Source of the DNA: Lachnospiraceae bacterium
GTDB taxonomy: Bacteria; Bacillota; Clostridia; Lachnospirales; Lachnospiraceae
NCBI GenBank assembly: GCA_014799405.1
Contig: JAAVIA010000014.1
Coordinates: forward strand, 17,082 to 68,221
DNA length: 51,140 nt
Direction of reading: 5' to 3'
Part shown: one piece after another, positions 18,330 to 27,095 of the stretch
How the letters are laid out: the number at the start of each line of letters is the position of its first letter
Position numbering within the stretch: the stretch's first letter is position 1
Program-made: the position numbers and the translations under genes
The notes under the pieces: model-generated
What the model saw: only the letters and a program-made list of their open reading frames with translations
Databases searched by the model: none
What the model was told of the DNA's origin: nothing

Positions 18330-18647
18330 CTATAATTGCATATTCATTAATTCTTTGTATGCAGACACAACTGCATTGGTAACCTTCACTGTGTACTGCA
18401 AAGATATATTTGCCTTTTGCTGTGCAAGTGCAAGGTCATGTATGCTGTCTGTATATCCAAGGGCAAAGCTTATCTCTGTTTCCTCAGCCTTTTTCTGAAG
18501 CATATCCGCTTCCTTATACATATCAACAGCAGCGGAAAGTATGTTGTCAAAGGAGCTTGATTTCTCTGTTTTTGTAAGCCCACTCGGCCTTACCTGCCCT
18601 ATATCAGAAAAATCATCAATTGAAAGTGTAACCGGTGTAATAGACAT
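18330..18647 (-). CDS. fliE: FliE, MS-ring / rod junction protein
   Basis: A 105-residue small exported protein linking the FliF ring to the rod. The C-terminal half has the family pattern LALAQQKANISLQYTVKVTNAVVSAYKELMNMQL. The ATG at 18647 has GGAG about eleven bases upstream. It sits between flgC and fliF, the invariant position. Good call from motif and context. Confidence 0.93.
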   Translation of the reverse strand: MSITPVTLSIDDFSDIGQVRPSGLTKTEKSSSFDNILSAAVDMYKEADMLQKKAEETEISFALGYTDSIHDLALAQQKANISLQYTVKVTNAVVSAYKELMNMQL

Positions 18648-18661
18648 TTATAAATTCACTC

Positions 18662-19102
18662 CTAACTTGAAAATAATTGAAGGCCCTTGGTGGCTATACT
18701 CTTTGCTGCATTAAAAGCAGTTGCCGAAGCCTCGTATGACCTGCTTGAATCAATAAGGTTTGTCATCTCAGTGACTGTATCTATATTAGGATATTCCACA
18801 TATCCGTTTTCATTTGCATCCGGATTATCCGGCTCATATACAAGTCGAAAATCAGACGGATCCTCAACAATCTGTGTAACCTTAACACCGTTTGGTCTGT
18901 AATAATCCATATATCCGTTAAGTATGTTGTCAAAGGAAGTAGTATCCTTCTCCATAAAAACAGGTATTTTTCTTCTATATGCTGTGCCATCCTGTGTTCT
19001 TGTAGTCATGGCATTGGCAATATTTTCTGATATGGTATCCATTCTAAGCTGCTGTGCAGTCATTCCTGTGGCAGCAACATTCATAGCCGTGAAAACTCCC
19101 AT
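18662..19102 (-). CDS. flgC: FlgC, proximal rod protein
   Basis: A 146-residue rod component. The N-terminal helix (MGVFTAMNVAATGMTAQQLRMDTISENIAN) and the C-terminal helix (MTNLIDSSRSYEASATAFNAAKSIATKGLQLF) are the D0 segments of axial proteins. The middle YRRKIPVFME is typical of FlgC. It follows flgB and precedes fliE, so identity is firm. Confidence 0.96.
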   Translation of the reverse strand: MGVFTAMNVAATGMTAQQLRMDTISENIANAMTTRTQDGTAYRRKIPVFMEKDTTSFDNILNGYMDYYRPNGVKVTQIVEDPSDFRLVYEPDNPDANENGYVEYPNIDTVTEMTNLIDSSRSYEASATAFNAAKSIATKGLQLFSS

Positions 19103-19139
19103 AATATCCTCCTTACTTTTTATGTGTCCTTATGTCATA

Positions 19140-19538
19140 TTATGAAGATGAACTAAGTACAGTTTTATATCTCGCAAACTCCTGATTCATCAAATCAACA
19201 AGCGCCTGATATTTTATCTGATTTTCAGCAAGATAAGCCTCCTCACTGTGAATATCAACATTGTTTCCATCAAGCCTGTATGACAGGGATGAATTATCCG
19301 TAAAGACCTGCGGGTCTAAGGTTGATAAATCATCATTTGCAGCCCTTACGGTCTTATCTAAGGTAGGACCGCCGGCAAGCTCTGCCTGTAATATGGATTC
19401 AAAATTAATATCCTTACGCTTGTAGTTTGGAGTGCTGACATTGGCAATATTATTGTTGATAAGCTCATTTCTGACGATAGCTGCATCAGCTGCCTTATCA
19501 AGAATATTGACATAATTGTAAATATTAGATGTTATCAT
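19140..19538 (-). CDS. flgB: FlgB, proximal rod protein, first gene of the fla/che operon
   Basis: A 132-residue rod protein with N-terminal IVRNELINNNIANVSTPNYKRKDINFESIL and C-terminal MNQEFARYKTVLS, the FlgB ends. The ATG at 19538 has GGAGG six bases upstream. It is the first gene after topA; in B. subtilis codY and several other genes lie in between, but here the flagellar operon begins right after topA. The operon promoter lies in the roughly 200 bases in front. Confidence 0.95.
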   Translation of the reverse strand: MITSNIYNYVNILDKAADAAIVRNELINNNIANVSTPNYKRKDINFESILQAELAGGPTLDKTVRAANDDLSTLDPQVFTDNSSLSYRLDGNNVDIHSEEAYLAENQIKYQALVDLMNQEFARYKTVLSSSS

Positions 19539-19585
19539 ATAAGCCTCCTGTATGATTACTTATTAAAAAGCATTACTCAAAATGT

Positions 19586-19612
19586 ATATCGACAAAAAAG
19601 CCGTCAAATTAA
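19586..19612 (-). promoter_or_regulatory. Possible sigma-28/SigD-like promoter before flgB
   Basis: On the minus strand GTCGATAT (19586-19593) is one base from the SigD -10 consensus GCCGATAT, with TTAA (19609-19612) 15 bases upstream where TAAA would be expected. It is closer to flgB than the sigma-A site. A real flagellar sigma site would let the operon respond to its own sigma factor. The -35 match is partial, so this is a candidate only. Confidence 0.35.
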
Positions 19613-19682
19613 CAATCTTTTTACGATAAAACATAAATTAAAAAGACATTGTACAAGCTATAAAATAATCTACATGATATAG

Positions 19683-19711
19683 ATTATACTATATTTACTT
19701 TTTATCATCAA
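19683..19711 (-). promoter_or_regulatory. Sigma-A-type promoter of the fla/che operon
   Basis: TTGATG (19706-19711) and TATAAT (19683-19688) are 17 bases apart on the minus strand, about 145 bases before flgB. The long AT-rich leader leaves room for regulation. There is no convincing hairpin terminator between topA and this promoter, so some topA readthrough into flgB is possible. Confidence 0.75.
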
Positions 19712-19743
19712 GAAAAAAATAAAATACACCAAAATAAAACAAA

Positions 19744-21801
19744 TTATTTCTCAATTTTTTCCTTTTCTTTACTGCACGAATATCCGCATTCTTCTCCGGA
19801 ACACATAAGCTTTGCGCCCTTTTCCACCATATAGGCTCCGCACATCGGACATTTTTTTTCTGTAGGCTTTGCCCATGACATAAAATCACATTCAGGGTTA
19901 TTTATGCATCCATAATATTTTCTGCCCTTTTTCGTTTTCTTAAGCACAGCCTCCTCACCGCATTTCGGACAGCTCACACCGATTTTTTCATAGTGGGGCT
20001 TCGTGTTTCTGCACTCAGGGAAGCCCGGACATGCAAGAAATTTACCATATGGTCCATATTTTATAACCATCATTCTTCCACACAGCTCGCATTTAACATC
20101 CGATACCTCATCCTCGATTTTTACAGTTTCAAGCTCCTCCTTAGCAGCCTTAACCGATTCATCCAAATCGGGATAGAAATTTCTTATTACGACCTTCCAG
20201 TCTATGACGCCCTCCTCAATTTTATCAAGAAGTGTCTCTATATTTGCCGTAAAGCTTGTGTCAACTATAGCAGGAAACGCTTTTTCCATAGCCTGATTTA
20301 CCGCTTCCCCAAGCTCCGTCATATAAAGATTTTTGTTTTCCTTCACTATATACCTTCTGTTTATAATGGTTGATATTGTAGGCGCATATGTTGACGGTCT
20401 TCCTATTCCAAGCTCCTCCATTGTCTTTACAAGAAGTGCTTCGGTAAAATGTGCAGGCGGCTGTGTAAAATGCTGTTTTGATTCCATATTTTCCGCACTT
20501 AATACATCACCCTCGTTAATTCCGCTTGATTTTACGTTTTCTTCCTTTTCCTCATCCTGCTGATAGCATGTCATAAAGCCGTCAAAAACCCTTTTTGACG
20601 ATGAACTTTTAAATTTGTACCCACCTGCTACTGCATATAATGTTTTTGTCTCATATAAAGCCTGACTCATACGGCTTGCCAAAAATCTGTTGTATATAAG
20701 CTGGTATAGCCGGTACTGCTCCCTTGACAAACCATTTTTCAACATTGCAGGCGTAAGTTCCACGTTTGTTGGTCTTATCGCCTCATGAGCGTCCTGTATT
20801 TTTTTACCCATTGATTTTACTACGGTATCGCCAACATATTTTTCACCATAGCTTTTTTTAATATATTCCCTTGCAGCCTTGTCAGCCTCATCGGAAATTC
20901 GGATGGAATCCGTCCTTAAATATGTTATAAGTCCTATGGTTCCATGGCCCTTTATGTCCACGCCCTCATAAAGCTGCTGTGCAACCCTCATTGTCTTGCT
21001 TGTTGCAAAGTTTAAAACCTTTCCTGCCTCCTGCTGCAACGTACTTGTCGTAAACGGAACAGGGGGTTTTTTAATTTTTTCGGATATTTTTATTTTGTCA
21101 ATGGCAAATTGTTTATCTTTAATACCTGCAAGTATTTCATCCAATTCCGGCTTTGTAAGCCTGTCCTTTGAATAGTGAAAAGCTACCGGTTTTAAGTCAT
21201 TTGACGGTTTAAGCATAACGTCTAAGCTCCAATATTCTTCAGGTATGAACATGTTAATTTCATTTTCCCTGTCGGAAATAAGCTTAAGCGCTGCTGACTG
21301 CACCCTTCCTGCACTTAAACCTCTTTTTATCTTCTCCCAAAGCACGGGACTTATTGTATAACCTACCATTCTGTCAAGGACACGTCTTGCCTGCTGCGCA
21401 TCCACAAGACTCATATCTATTTCCCTTGCATTTTTTATAGAGGTCTTAACCGCATTTTTTGTTATCTCATTGAAGGTTATTCTCTTATACTTTTTATCCT
21501 CAAGCTTAAGTGCAATGGAAAGATGATAGGATATTGCCTCCCCCTCACGGTCAGGGTCAGTTGCAAGATATATTTTATCCGCCTTTTTTACTTCCTTTCG
21601 CAGGGCTGCAAGAAGGTCACCCTTTCCACGTATTGTAATATATTTAGGCTCATAGTCATTTCCAATGTCAATACCCATGGTACTTTTCGGTAAATCTCTG
21701 ACATGTCCGTTTGATGCCATAACCTCATATCCCGTTCCGAGAAATTTTTTTATTGTTTTCGCCTTGGCAGGCGACTCAACAATAACAAGATTTTTTGCCA
21801 T
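19744..21801 (-). CDS. topA: DNA topoisomerase I (type IA)
   Basis: A 685-residue enzyme that relaxes negative supercoils. The TOPRIM domain is at the N-terminus (NLVIVESPAKAKTI, then TDPDREGEA near 81-89), and the catalytic tyrosine is Y294 in GLITYLRTDS. Three C-terminal zinc ribbons (CELC...CPGFPEC; CPKC...CINNPEC; CPMC...C) make the full-length Firmicutes form. The frame extends 24 codons further, but the ATG at 21801 (MAKNLVIVES) follows AAAGGTGG and matches the family start. It is the last gene of the comM-dprA-topA group. Confidence 0.97.
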   Translation of the reverse strand: MAKNLVIVESPAKAKTIKKFLGTGYEVMASNGHVRDLPKSTMGIDIGNDYEPKYITIRGKGDLLAALRKEVKKADKIYLATDPDREGEAISYHLSIALKLEDKKYKRITFNEITKNAVKTSIKNAREIDMSLVDAQQARRVLDRMVGYTISPVLWEKIKRGLSAGRVQSAALKLISDRENEINMFIPEEYWSLDVMLKPSNDLKPVAFHYSKDRLTKPELDEILAGIKDKQFAIDKIKISEKIKKPPVPFTTSTLQQEAGKVLNFATSKTMRVAQQLYEGVDIKGHGTIGLITYLRTDSIRISDEADKAAREYIKKSYGEKYVGDTVVKSMGKKIQDAHEAIRPTNVELTPAMLKNGLSREQYRLYQLIYNRFLASRMSQALYETKTLYAVAGGYKFKSSSSKRVFDGFMTCYQQDEEKEENVKSSGINEGDVLSAENMESKQHFTQPPAHFTEALLVKTMEELGIGRPSTYAPTISTIINRRYIVKENKNLYMTELGEAVNQAMEKAFPAIVDTSFTANIETLLDKIEEGVIDWKVVIRNFYPDLDESVKAAKEELETVKIEDEVSDVKCELCGRMMVIKYGPYGKFLACPGFPECRNTKPHYEKIGVSCPKCGEEAVLKKTKKGRKYYGCINNPECDFMSWAKPTEKKCPMCGAYMVEKGAKLMCSGEECGYSCSKEKEKIEK

Positions 21802-21913
21802 TTTACTATCCACCTTTATAAAAATAAATATCAGGTAAATTTTTTCCCTTAAACTCTGACAACTATACACCATTTTTTTTTCAGAGGCAAGAAGAAATTA
21901 TCAACAAATTTTT

Positions 21914-23005
21914 CTAATAAATTTTTTTAATGTAATATCCATCCACAGGCTGCTTTATTAATCCTTTATCCAAAAGCCCGTATAAAATGCTTATGGCCTT
22001 AGATGTCTGGCATTTTGATTTTGCTATAATATCGTCTATGTATGTTGGTTCAAGCCCAATATGAAAATATATATTTTTTTCCTCCTCTGTAAGGTTTATT
22101 TCCTCATTTTCAAATATATTGTTTTCTTCCTCCCTTCCATACATATCAAAAATTATATCTGTGGGATTGGTGACGCACATGGCTCCCTGCTTTATTAGAT
22201 TGTTTGTGCCCTCGGAGCACAAATCAAATATTCTTCCCGGCAGTGCATAAACCTGCCTTCCCTGCTCAAGAGCATAGTCGGCAGTTATAAGGGAACCGCT
22301 CTTTTTCCTTGCCTCCACAACAAGCACACCATCAGAAATTCCACTTATAATGCGGTTTCTCATTGGAAACTGCCCCGGCAGGGGTCCAACGTCAAAGCCG
22401 TATTCCGATATGATAGCACCATTTTTTTCTATCTCCGCATAAAGCTCTGCGTTTTCTCTCGGATATGTAACATTAATACCGCAGCCAAGCACCGCAACTG
22501 TTTTTCCCCCTCCATCAATTGCCCCTTTATGCGCCGCACTGTCAATTCCCCTTGCAAGACCACTTATTGTGCATATATCCTTCCCTGAAAAATAAACCGC
22601 AAAATAAGCCGCTGTCTCACTGCCGTATATTGTTGGATTTCTTGAGCCCACAACAGCAATGCCTGTCGTTTTAATACTCTTTATATCTCCTCTTACATAT
22701 AATATTTCCGGATAATCATATATATGTAAAAGCTTCTCTGGATAATACTCATGTCCGGGATAAATTATTTTTATGTTTCTTTCAGCATATTTCTCATATA
22801 GTTCCTTTGCCCCTGTAAGTGATTTATTCCCTGCAATTTTTTCTGCTTTTTCAGTTGGAACGACCCTTGCAAGCTCATTATATGACGCATTATAGATGCC
22901 AGATTCATCACCAAAAAATGAAAGCAGCCTTTTCTGAGTTTTTATGCCTACTCCCTCCATGCCGGTAAGCCATAATCTTAATATTGTATTTTCATACTCA
23001 GTCAC
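21914..23005 (-). CDS. dprA: DprA, DNA-processing / RecA-loading protein
   Basis: A 363-residue protein with a helix-hairpin N-terminal part, the Rossmann-type DprA core (VVGSRNPTIYG near 119, SGLARGIDSAAH near 144, PMRNRIISGISDGVLVVEA, GSLITADYALEQGR) and a C-terminal winged-helix (residues about 300-363). It binds incoming single-stranded DNA and loads RecA during transformation. The GTG start at 23005 has GGAGGTGA just upstream and overlaps the comM stop by eight bases. Its presence does not by itself prove competence. Confidence 0.95.
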   Translation of the reverse strand: MTEYENTILRLWLTGMEGVGIKTQKRLLSFFGDESGIYNASYNELARVVPTEKAEKIAGNKSLTGAKELYEKYAERNIKIIYPGHEYYPEKLLHIYDYPEILYVRGDIKSIKTTGIAVVGSRNPTIYGSETAAYFAVYFSGKDICTISGLARGIDSAAHKGAIDGGGKTVAVLGCGINVTYPRENAELYAEIEKNGAIISEYGFDVGPLPGQFPMRNRIISGISDGVLVVEARKKSGSLITADYALEQGRQVYALPGRIFDLCSEGTNNLIKQGAMCVTNPTDIIFDMYGREEENNIFENEEINLTEEEKNIYFHIGLEPTYIDDIIAKSKCQTSKAISILYGLLDKGLIKQPVDGYYIKKIY

Positions 23006-24542
23006 CTGCTGTCACCTCCATATCCTGCGCACCTGCATTTTTAAAAAACAGTGCCTCAATAATATGTTCCCGCTTTATTTTCGTGTTACCGGAAATGTCG
23101 GCGATTGTTCTTGCAAGCTTTAATATTCGGTTTAATCCCCTTGCACTCATACCATATTTAAGAAAATGGTTTTTTACAAGCTCCTCCTCCTTTTCCCCAA
23201 GACTTATATATTTTCTTACAAGCACACCCTCAAGCTGCGAATTAAACAATATTCCTTCCGCCTTATACCGCTCAGCCTGTATGGTTCTTGCCATCTCAAC
23301 ACGCTCCCTTATTTTTTCTGAGCGCTCCTCCTGCCCATCTCCAAAAAGATTTTCGTACTCCACTGCCTTTACGTCAATGCATATGTCTATTCTGTCCATG
23401 AGGGGACCGCTTATTTTCGCCTGATATTTTTTTCTCATAATTTCCGTACAGGTACATCTTCTGTCAGGATAAAAACCACAGGGACACGGATTCATGGCTG
23501 CAACAAGCATAAAATCCGAAGGAAAAACATAGGATGCATTTACTCTTGATATTGAAACTTGTCTGTCCTCAATGGGCTGCCTTAGTACTTCTATCACGTT
23601 TTTGTTAAACTCAGGCAGCTCATCCAGAAACAAAACACCCTTGTGTGCAAGACTTACCTCGCCGGGCTTTGGATACATGCCTCCACCTATGAGTCCCTTT
23701 GTAGTAATTGTATGGTGAGGCGACCGAAAGGGTCTTCTTGTCACAAGCACATTGCTGTTATCCGTCAAGCCGCTTATGCTGTATATTTTTGTAAGCTCCA
23801 CACTCTCACTGAATGTAAGCGACGGCATAATTGTAGGAAGCCTTTTCGCTATCATAGATTTTCCTGCCCCTGCCGCTCCTCTCATAAGCACATTGTGAAA
23901 GCCCGAAACAGCAATCTCCATGCCTCGTTTTAATGTTTTCTGACCCATAACGTCTGCAAAATCAAGGTGTCCGGGATAAACAGCCTTATTTTTAAACTTA
24001 TTTTCATCAAAAAAAACAGGCTGTATATCCTCCGTCCCCTGAATGTAATTTATTGCCTGAGCAAGTGATTTTACGCCTATAACCCTCATGTCCTTTACAA
24101 GAGAAGCTTCATTTACATTTTCATAAGGTACAATACACGTGTCACAGCCTTTAAGCTTACCGCCATATATCATAGGAAGTATTCCCGGTACTGGCTTTAT
24201 GATTCCGTCTAATCCCAATTCACCTGCTATCATAAGCCTGTCCATATTGATACACGGGGTTATTCCCATACAAAGAAGTATGGCAACAGCAATAGGAAGG
24301 TCAAAACCCGTTCCATCTTTTCTTATGTTTGCAGGGGAAATATTGATTGTCACCCTTTTGGGCGGCATGTGATAACCCGAATTTTTGAGAGCGGTTCTTA
24401 CCCTTTCGCCGGCTTCCTTGACAGATGAAGAAAGATAACCGACCATAACGAACATAGGAAGCCCGTCACTTACGTCCGCTTCCACATTTACTACAGCACC
24501 GTCAATGCCTATAACGGTGCTGCCTGTTACACAACTATACAT
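22998..24542 (-). CDS. comM: ComM / YifB-family Mg-chelatase-like AAA ATPase
   Basis: A 514-residue protein with an N-terminal ribosomal-S5-like/Lon-type domain (TGFDLPIAVAIL), an AAA core with Walker A GAAGAGKS at 222-229, and a C-terminal MgChl-type domain with a zinc-like cysteine cluster (NPCPCGFYPDRRCTCT). ComM is a branch-migration helicase used in natural transformation in other bacteria. It leads the comM-dprA-topA transcript. The ATG at 24542 has AAGGAGC five bases upstream, inside a leader hairpin. Confidence 0.93.
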   Translation of the reverse strand: MYSCVTGSTVIGIDGAVVNVEADVSDGLPMFVMVGYLSSSVKEAGERVRTALKNSGYHMPPKRVTINISPANIRKDGTGFDLPIAVAILLCMGITPCINMDRLMIAGELGLDGIIKPVPGILPMIYGGKLKGCDTCIVPYENVNEASLVKDMRVIGVKSLAQAINYIQGTEDIQPVFFDENKFKNKAVYPGHLDFADVMGQKTLKRGMEIAVSGFHNVLMRGAAGAGKSMIAKRLPTIMPSLTFSESVELTKIYSISGLTDNSNVLVTRRPFRSPHHTITTKGLIGGGMYPKPGEVSLAHKGVLFLDELPEFNKNVIEVLRQPIEDRQVSISRVNASYVFPSDFMLVAAMNPCPCGFYPDRRCTCTEIMRKKYQAKISGPLMDRIDICIDVKAVEYENLFGDGQEERSEKIRERVEMARTIQAERYKAEGILFNSQLEGVLVRKYISLGEKEEELVKNHFLKYGMSARGLNRILKLARTIADISGNTKIKREHIIEALFFKNAGAQDMEVTAGD

Positions 24543-24546
24543 AAAA

Positions 24547-24572
24547 GCTCCTTTTCCGCCAATCCAAGGAGC
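24547..24572 (-). promoter_or_regulatory. Leader hairpin covering the comM ribosome site
   Basis: In the comM mRNA GCTCCTT (24572-24566) can pair perfectly with AAGGAGC (24553-24547) across a 12-base loop. The 3' arm contains the AAGGAG ribosome site of comM, so folding would mask it. Seven base pairs is short but GC-containing and close to the transcript start. A regulatory role is inference. Confidence 0.5.
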
Positions 24573-24588
24573 AAACCATATTGAAATG

Positions 24589-24617
24589 ATTATAAAAGTA
24601 TTGCTTCACATTGTCAA
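24589..24617 (-). promoter_or_regulatory. Consensus sigma-A promoter of comM-dprA-topA
   Basis: A perfect TTGACA (24612-24617), a 17-base spacer and a perfect TATAAT (24589-24594) lie on the minus strand, directly behind the stop codon of the flavin-reductase gene. This is the only fully consensus promoter seen in the window. The predicted transcript starts about 40 bases before comM. Confidence 0.85.
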
Positions 24618-24620
24618 TAC

Positions 24621-25184
24621 TTACGATTTTTTCACACTGAAGCCGAATTTGCCTACGTTTTCGCCTAGAGTATAATACTGTCCGTGGGAATACGTTATCA
24701 AATCAGAGGCATTAAGATCAAATTTTCCGCTTTCATCCATATATTTATCATCAATGACAACAGCCGTAACCTCAGCCAAAAACATGTCGTGTGAGCCAAG
24801 CTCCATAACCTGCTTTACCTTACATTCAAGGCTTACAGGGCTTTCCTTTATAAGGGGAACATTTATTGTTGACGCTTTTTGTCTTGTAAGCTTCATAACC
24901 TCAAATTTATCCATGTCGCGGCCGGACTTGACTCCGCAATAATCCATTGCAAATGTAAGCTCTCTTGTGACAAGATTTATTGCAAACTCACCGTTCTTTG
25001 TAAGAAGCTCATGCGAATATCTCGACTTTCTCACCGATATTGAGACCATTGCCGGATCCGAGTTAACCGTTCCTGTCCATGCAATCGTAATTATGTTGTC
25101 ATTTCCTGCTCCGTCTGAAACCGTAACCATGACGGCAGGCAAAGGATAGAGCATATTACCCGGTTTCCAAACTTCCTTTGACAT
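24621..25184 (-). CDS. Flavin reductase-like / FMN-binding protein
   Basis: A 187-residue protein of the flavin-reductase-like (split-barrel) family: VTVSDGAGNDNIITIAWTGTVNSDPAMVSISV at the N-terminal half is characteristic, with a C-terminal LITYSHGQYYTLGE. It probably binds FMN; substrate and partner are unknown. The frame runs to 25253 inside the upstream gene, but the ATG at 25184 (MSKEVWKPG) has GGAGGAG seven bases upstream and lies two bases after the alarmone-synthetase stop. No signal peptide or membrane helix. Confidence 0.85.
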   Translation of the reverse strand: MSKEVWKPGNMLYPLPAVMVTVSDGAGNDNIITIAWTGTVNSDPAMVSISVRKSRYSHELLTKNGEFAINLVTRELTFAMDYCGVKSGRDMDKFEVMKLTRQKASTINVPLIKESPVSLECKVKQVMELGSHDMFLAEVTAVVIDDKYMDESGKFDLNASDLITYSHGQYYTLGENVGKFGFSVKKS

Positions 25185-25186
25185 TT

Positions 25187-25855
25187 TCACTCCTCCAGCA
25201 TACTTCTTATTTCCTGCATTTTGTAGTCCATTGCAGTTATAGTGTCCGCACACTTTTTAAGCTCCTGGGCTATTATTTCAGGATGCTTTAAATTATCCTT
25301 TTTATATTTTAATTTGTGGTCAAGGCTTGCCCAAAAATCCATTGCAATTGTTCTAAACTGCACCTCAACCTTCATATATCTCTTTTCATCAGAAAGAAAT
25401 ATAGGGACCTCCACAATAAGGTGAAGACTTCTGTAGCCGTTAGGCTTTGGATTTCGTATGTAATCCTTTACGCAGACAACATTTATGTCGTCCTGCTTTG
25501 AAAGAAGCTCCGACAGAGTATATATGTCCTCAGGAAATGAGCATATGACTCTTATTCCCGCTATATCCGTCAGATTGTTTTCGATATTGTCTATCGTCAT
25601 ATCCAGCTTCTTTTTTCTCATTTTTTCAACAATGCTTATAGGCTTTTTCAGTCTGCACCTTATTGATTCAAAGGGATTTCTGTTATTCCTAAGTGCAAAC
25701 TCGGTATTTAAAACCTTAAGCTTCGTCTCTATCTCCATCAATGCACATTCATAGTACATCATCAAATTAATAAACGGCTGCATATTTCTTAAAACCTCTT
25801 CAGGGTTTTCAGAATTCATAAGCAGCTCAACACTGATATCTGTCGCTGTATCCAA
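25187..25855 (-). CDS. Small alarmone synthetase (RelA/SpoT-type GTP pyrophosphokinase)
   Basis: A 222-residue stand-alone (p)ppGpp synthetase without hydrolase or TGS domains. The synthetase motifs are DIAGIRV (near residue 97), KDYIRNPKPNGYRSLH (131-145), and VEVQFRTIAMDFWASLDHK with the catalytic glutamate near 164. Length and lack of extra domains fit the RelP/RelQ class. A GTG at 25864 is in frame but overlaps the GAGGTG ribosome site; the TTG at 25855 lies six bases after it and is preferred, with moderate certainty. Confidence 0.88.
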   Translation of the reverse strand: MDTATDISVELLMNSENPEEVLRNMQPFINLMMYYECALMEIETKLKVLNTEFALRNNRNPFESIRCRLKKPISIVEKMRKKKLDMTIDNIENNLTDIAGIRVICSFPEDIYTLSELLSKQDDINVVCVKDYIRNPKPNGYRSLHLIVEVPIFLSDEKRYMKVEVQFRTIAMDFWASLDHKLKYKKDNLKHPEIIAQELKKCADTITAMDYKMQEIRSMLEE

Positions 25856-25878
25856 TGTAACCACCTCATGTTTCGTTT

Positions 25879-26862
25879 TTATAATCCAAGCTTTTCAATA
25901 TAATCAATAAAAAGTCTTTTTATCTCCTCGTAATAGCCTGTTCCTATTTTTTCTAAAACGGCGTTTTCAACAAAACCACCTGCCATGGCCGCATGTCCTC
26001 CGCCGCTTCCGATGCCCTCTAAGGCATTGTATATAAGCCTGCCTGCATCCACATCCTCACGCTCGCTTCTCACTGAAAACTTAATTCCATTTTGATTTAC
26101 GGAATAAACAACCGCAACATCAACAACATCAAGTGAAAGCACAAAATCAGAAATGATTGCTACAAGGGCATTTGGGCACTCAAATGGTATATATGTAAAG
26201 CCCACAAAATCGTATACCTCTATGTTTTCGATAGCAGAACCATATGCCTGAAGGTCCTGAAACTCAATCGTGGAATTATACATTTCGTTCAGCTTTGACC
26301 AATCTGCAAACCTGAACAGAAATGAAATCATATCCATATCAAGCAGAGTCGTTCCCCTTATAAGGTCATCCGTATCCATTTTTATGCCATATGCCAGCGC
26401 TGTTGCCACATCAGATGACATAGGTGTATCAGTAACATAATAATACCATGCAATTATTGTTGCACATGCTCCCACAATTCTTACGTCCTGATACTCATAG
26501 CTTTCCGCCTCCTCAAATATAGGATGATGGTCAACACATGCAATCTCATTGCCGGGAAGGTCCGTAGTGTTGGCATTGGGCTTCTGACAGTCAATATTTA
26601 CAATGTAATCCTCACTTGTCATATCATGAATATCATCATAGGAATATATTTCAATCCCAAAAGCATCCATCATTTTGCGTGTATTAAATCTGTCGATACT
26701 TCCCACATAGCATATAGTTGATTTTACACCATAAAATTCAAGAAATTCCTGTAATCCAAATGCACTTGCTATTGCATCAGGGTCAGGAAAATTATGAGTC
26801 TGTAAAAAAACTCTGTGTCCTCTGAGAAGCTCAACAAGCTCGCTCGGTTTGTTCTTTAACAT
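25879..26862 (-). CDS. DHH/DHHA1 phosphoesterase (NrnA-like)
   Basis: A 327-residue protein of the DHH family. Metal-binding motifs are THNFPDPDAIAS (22-33), NIDCQ with D91, and DHH at 111-113; the DHHA1 domain ends in GSGGGHAAMAGG (285-296). NrnA-type members degrade short oligonucleotides or hydrolyse cyclic-dinucleotide products; which of these applies here cannot be told. The first motif has HNFPD where many relatives have DNPD. It is followed after about 23 bases by the alarmone synthetase. Confidence 0.88.
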   Translation of the reverse strand: MLKNKPSELVELLRGHRVFLQTHNFPDPDAIASAFGLQEFLEFYGVKSTICYVGSIDRFNTRKMMDAFGIEIYSYDDIHDMTSEDYIVNIDCQKPNANTTDLPGNEIACVDHHPIFEEAESYEYQDVRIVGACATIIAWYYYVTDTPMSSDVATALAYGIKMDTDDLIRGTTLLDMDMISFLFRFADWSKLNEMYNSTIEFQDLQAYGSAIENIEVYDFVGFTYIPFECPNALVAIISDFVLSLDVVDVAVVYSVNQNGIKFSVRSEREDVDAGRLIYNALEGIGSGGGHAAMAGGFVENAVLEKIGTGYYEEIKRLFIDYIEKLGL

Positions 26863-26886
26863 TTTATCCCCTCATTTTTGAATCAA

Positions 26887-27024
26887 TTAACATCTGCACA
26901 AAAGCACATATGCGCCTAAAAGTAAAACTATTATAAGCAAAAACTCTCCAAATCCGCTTACAAAGTATGATACAAGCATGCCTAAAGCCATAAACAGCAT
27001 ACCATAGCCAAACAAAGCCTTCAT
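26887..27024 (-). CDS. Small hydrophobic membrane protein, 45 residues
   Basis: A 45-residue frame with one long hydrophobic helix region (ALGMLVSYFVSG and FLLIIVLLLLGAYVLLCRC-like end), starting at ATG 27024 with GGTGG a few bases upstream and stopping 24 bases before the DHH gene. It is likely the first gene of that operon. No family recognised. A longer overlapping frame (26864-27046) on the same strand is poor protein and is rejected. Confidence 0.6.
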   Translation of the reverse strand: MKALFGYGMLFMALGMLVSYFVSGFGEFLLIIVLLLGAYVLLCRC

Positions 27025-27095
27025 AAACACCACCCAATACACACACTATATTTCAATTATATGCATCAGGTCCGTTCTGATATGATATGGGCTTT

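Noticed and set aside
19689-19743. Rho-independent terminator after topA
   Set aside because: The stretch is T-rich on the minus strand but no stem of useful length could be found.
26864-27046. 60-residue reading frame on the minus strand
   Set aside because: Its composition is implausible and it overlaps a better 45-residue membrane frame with a ribosome site and a clean start.
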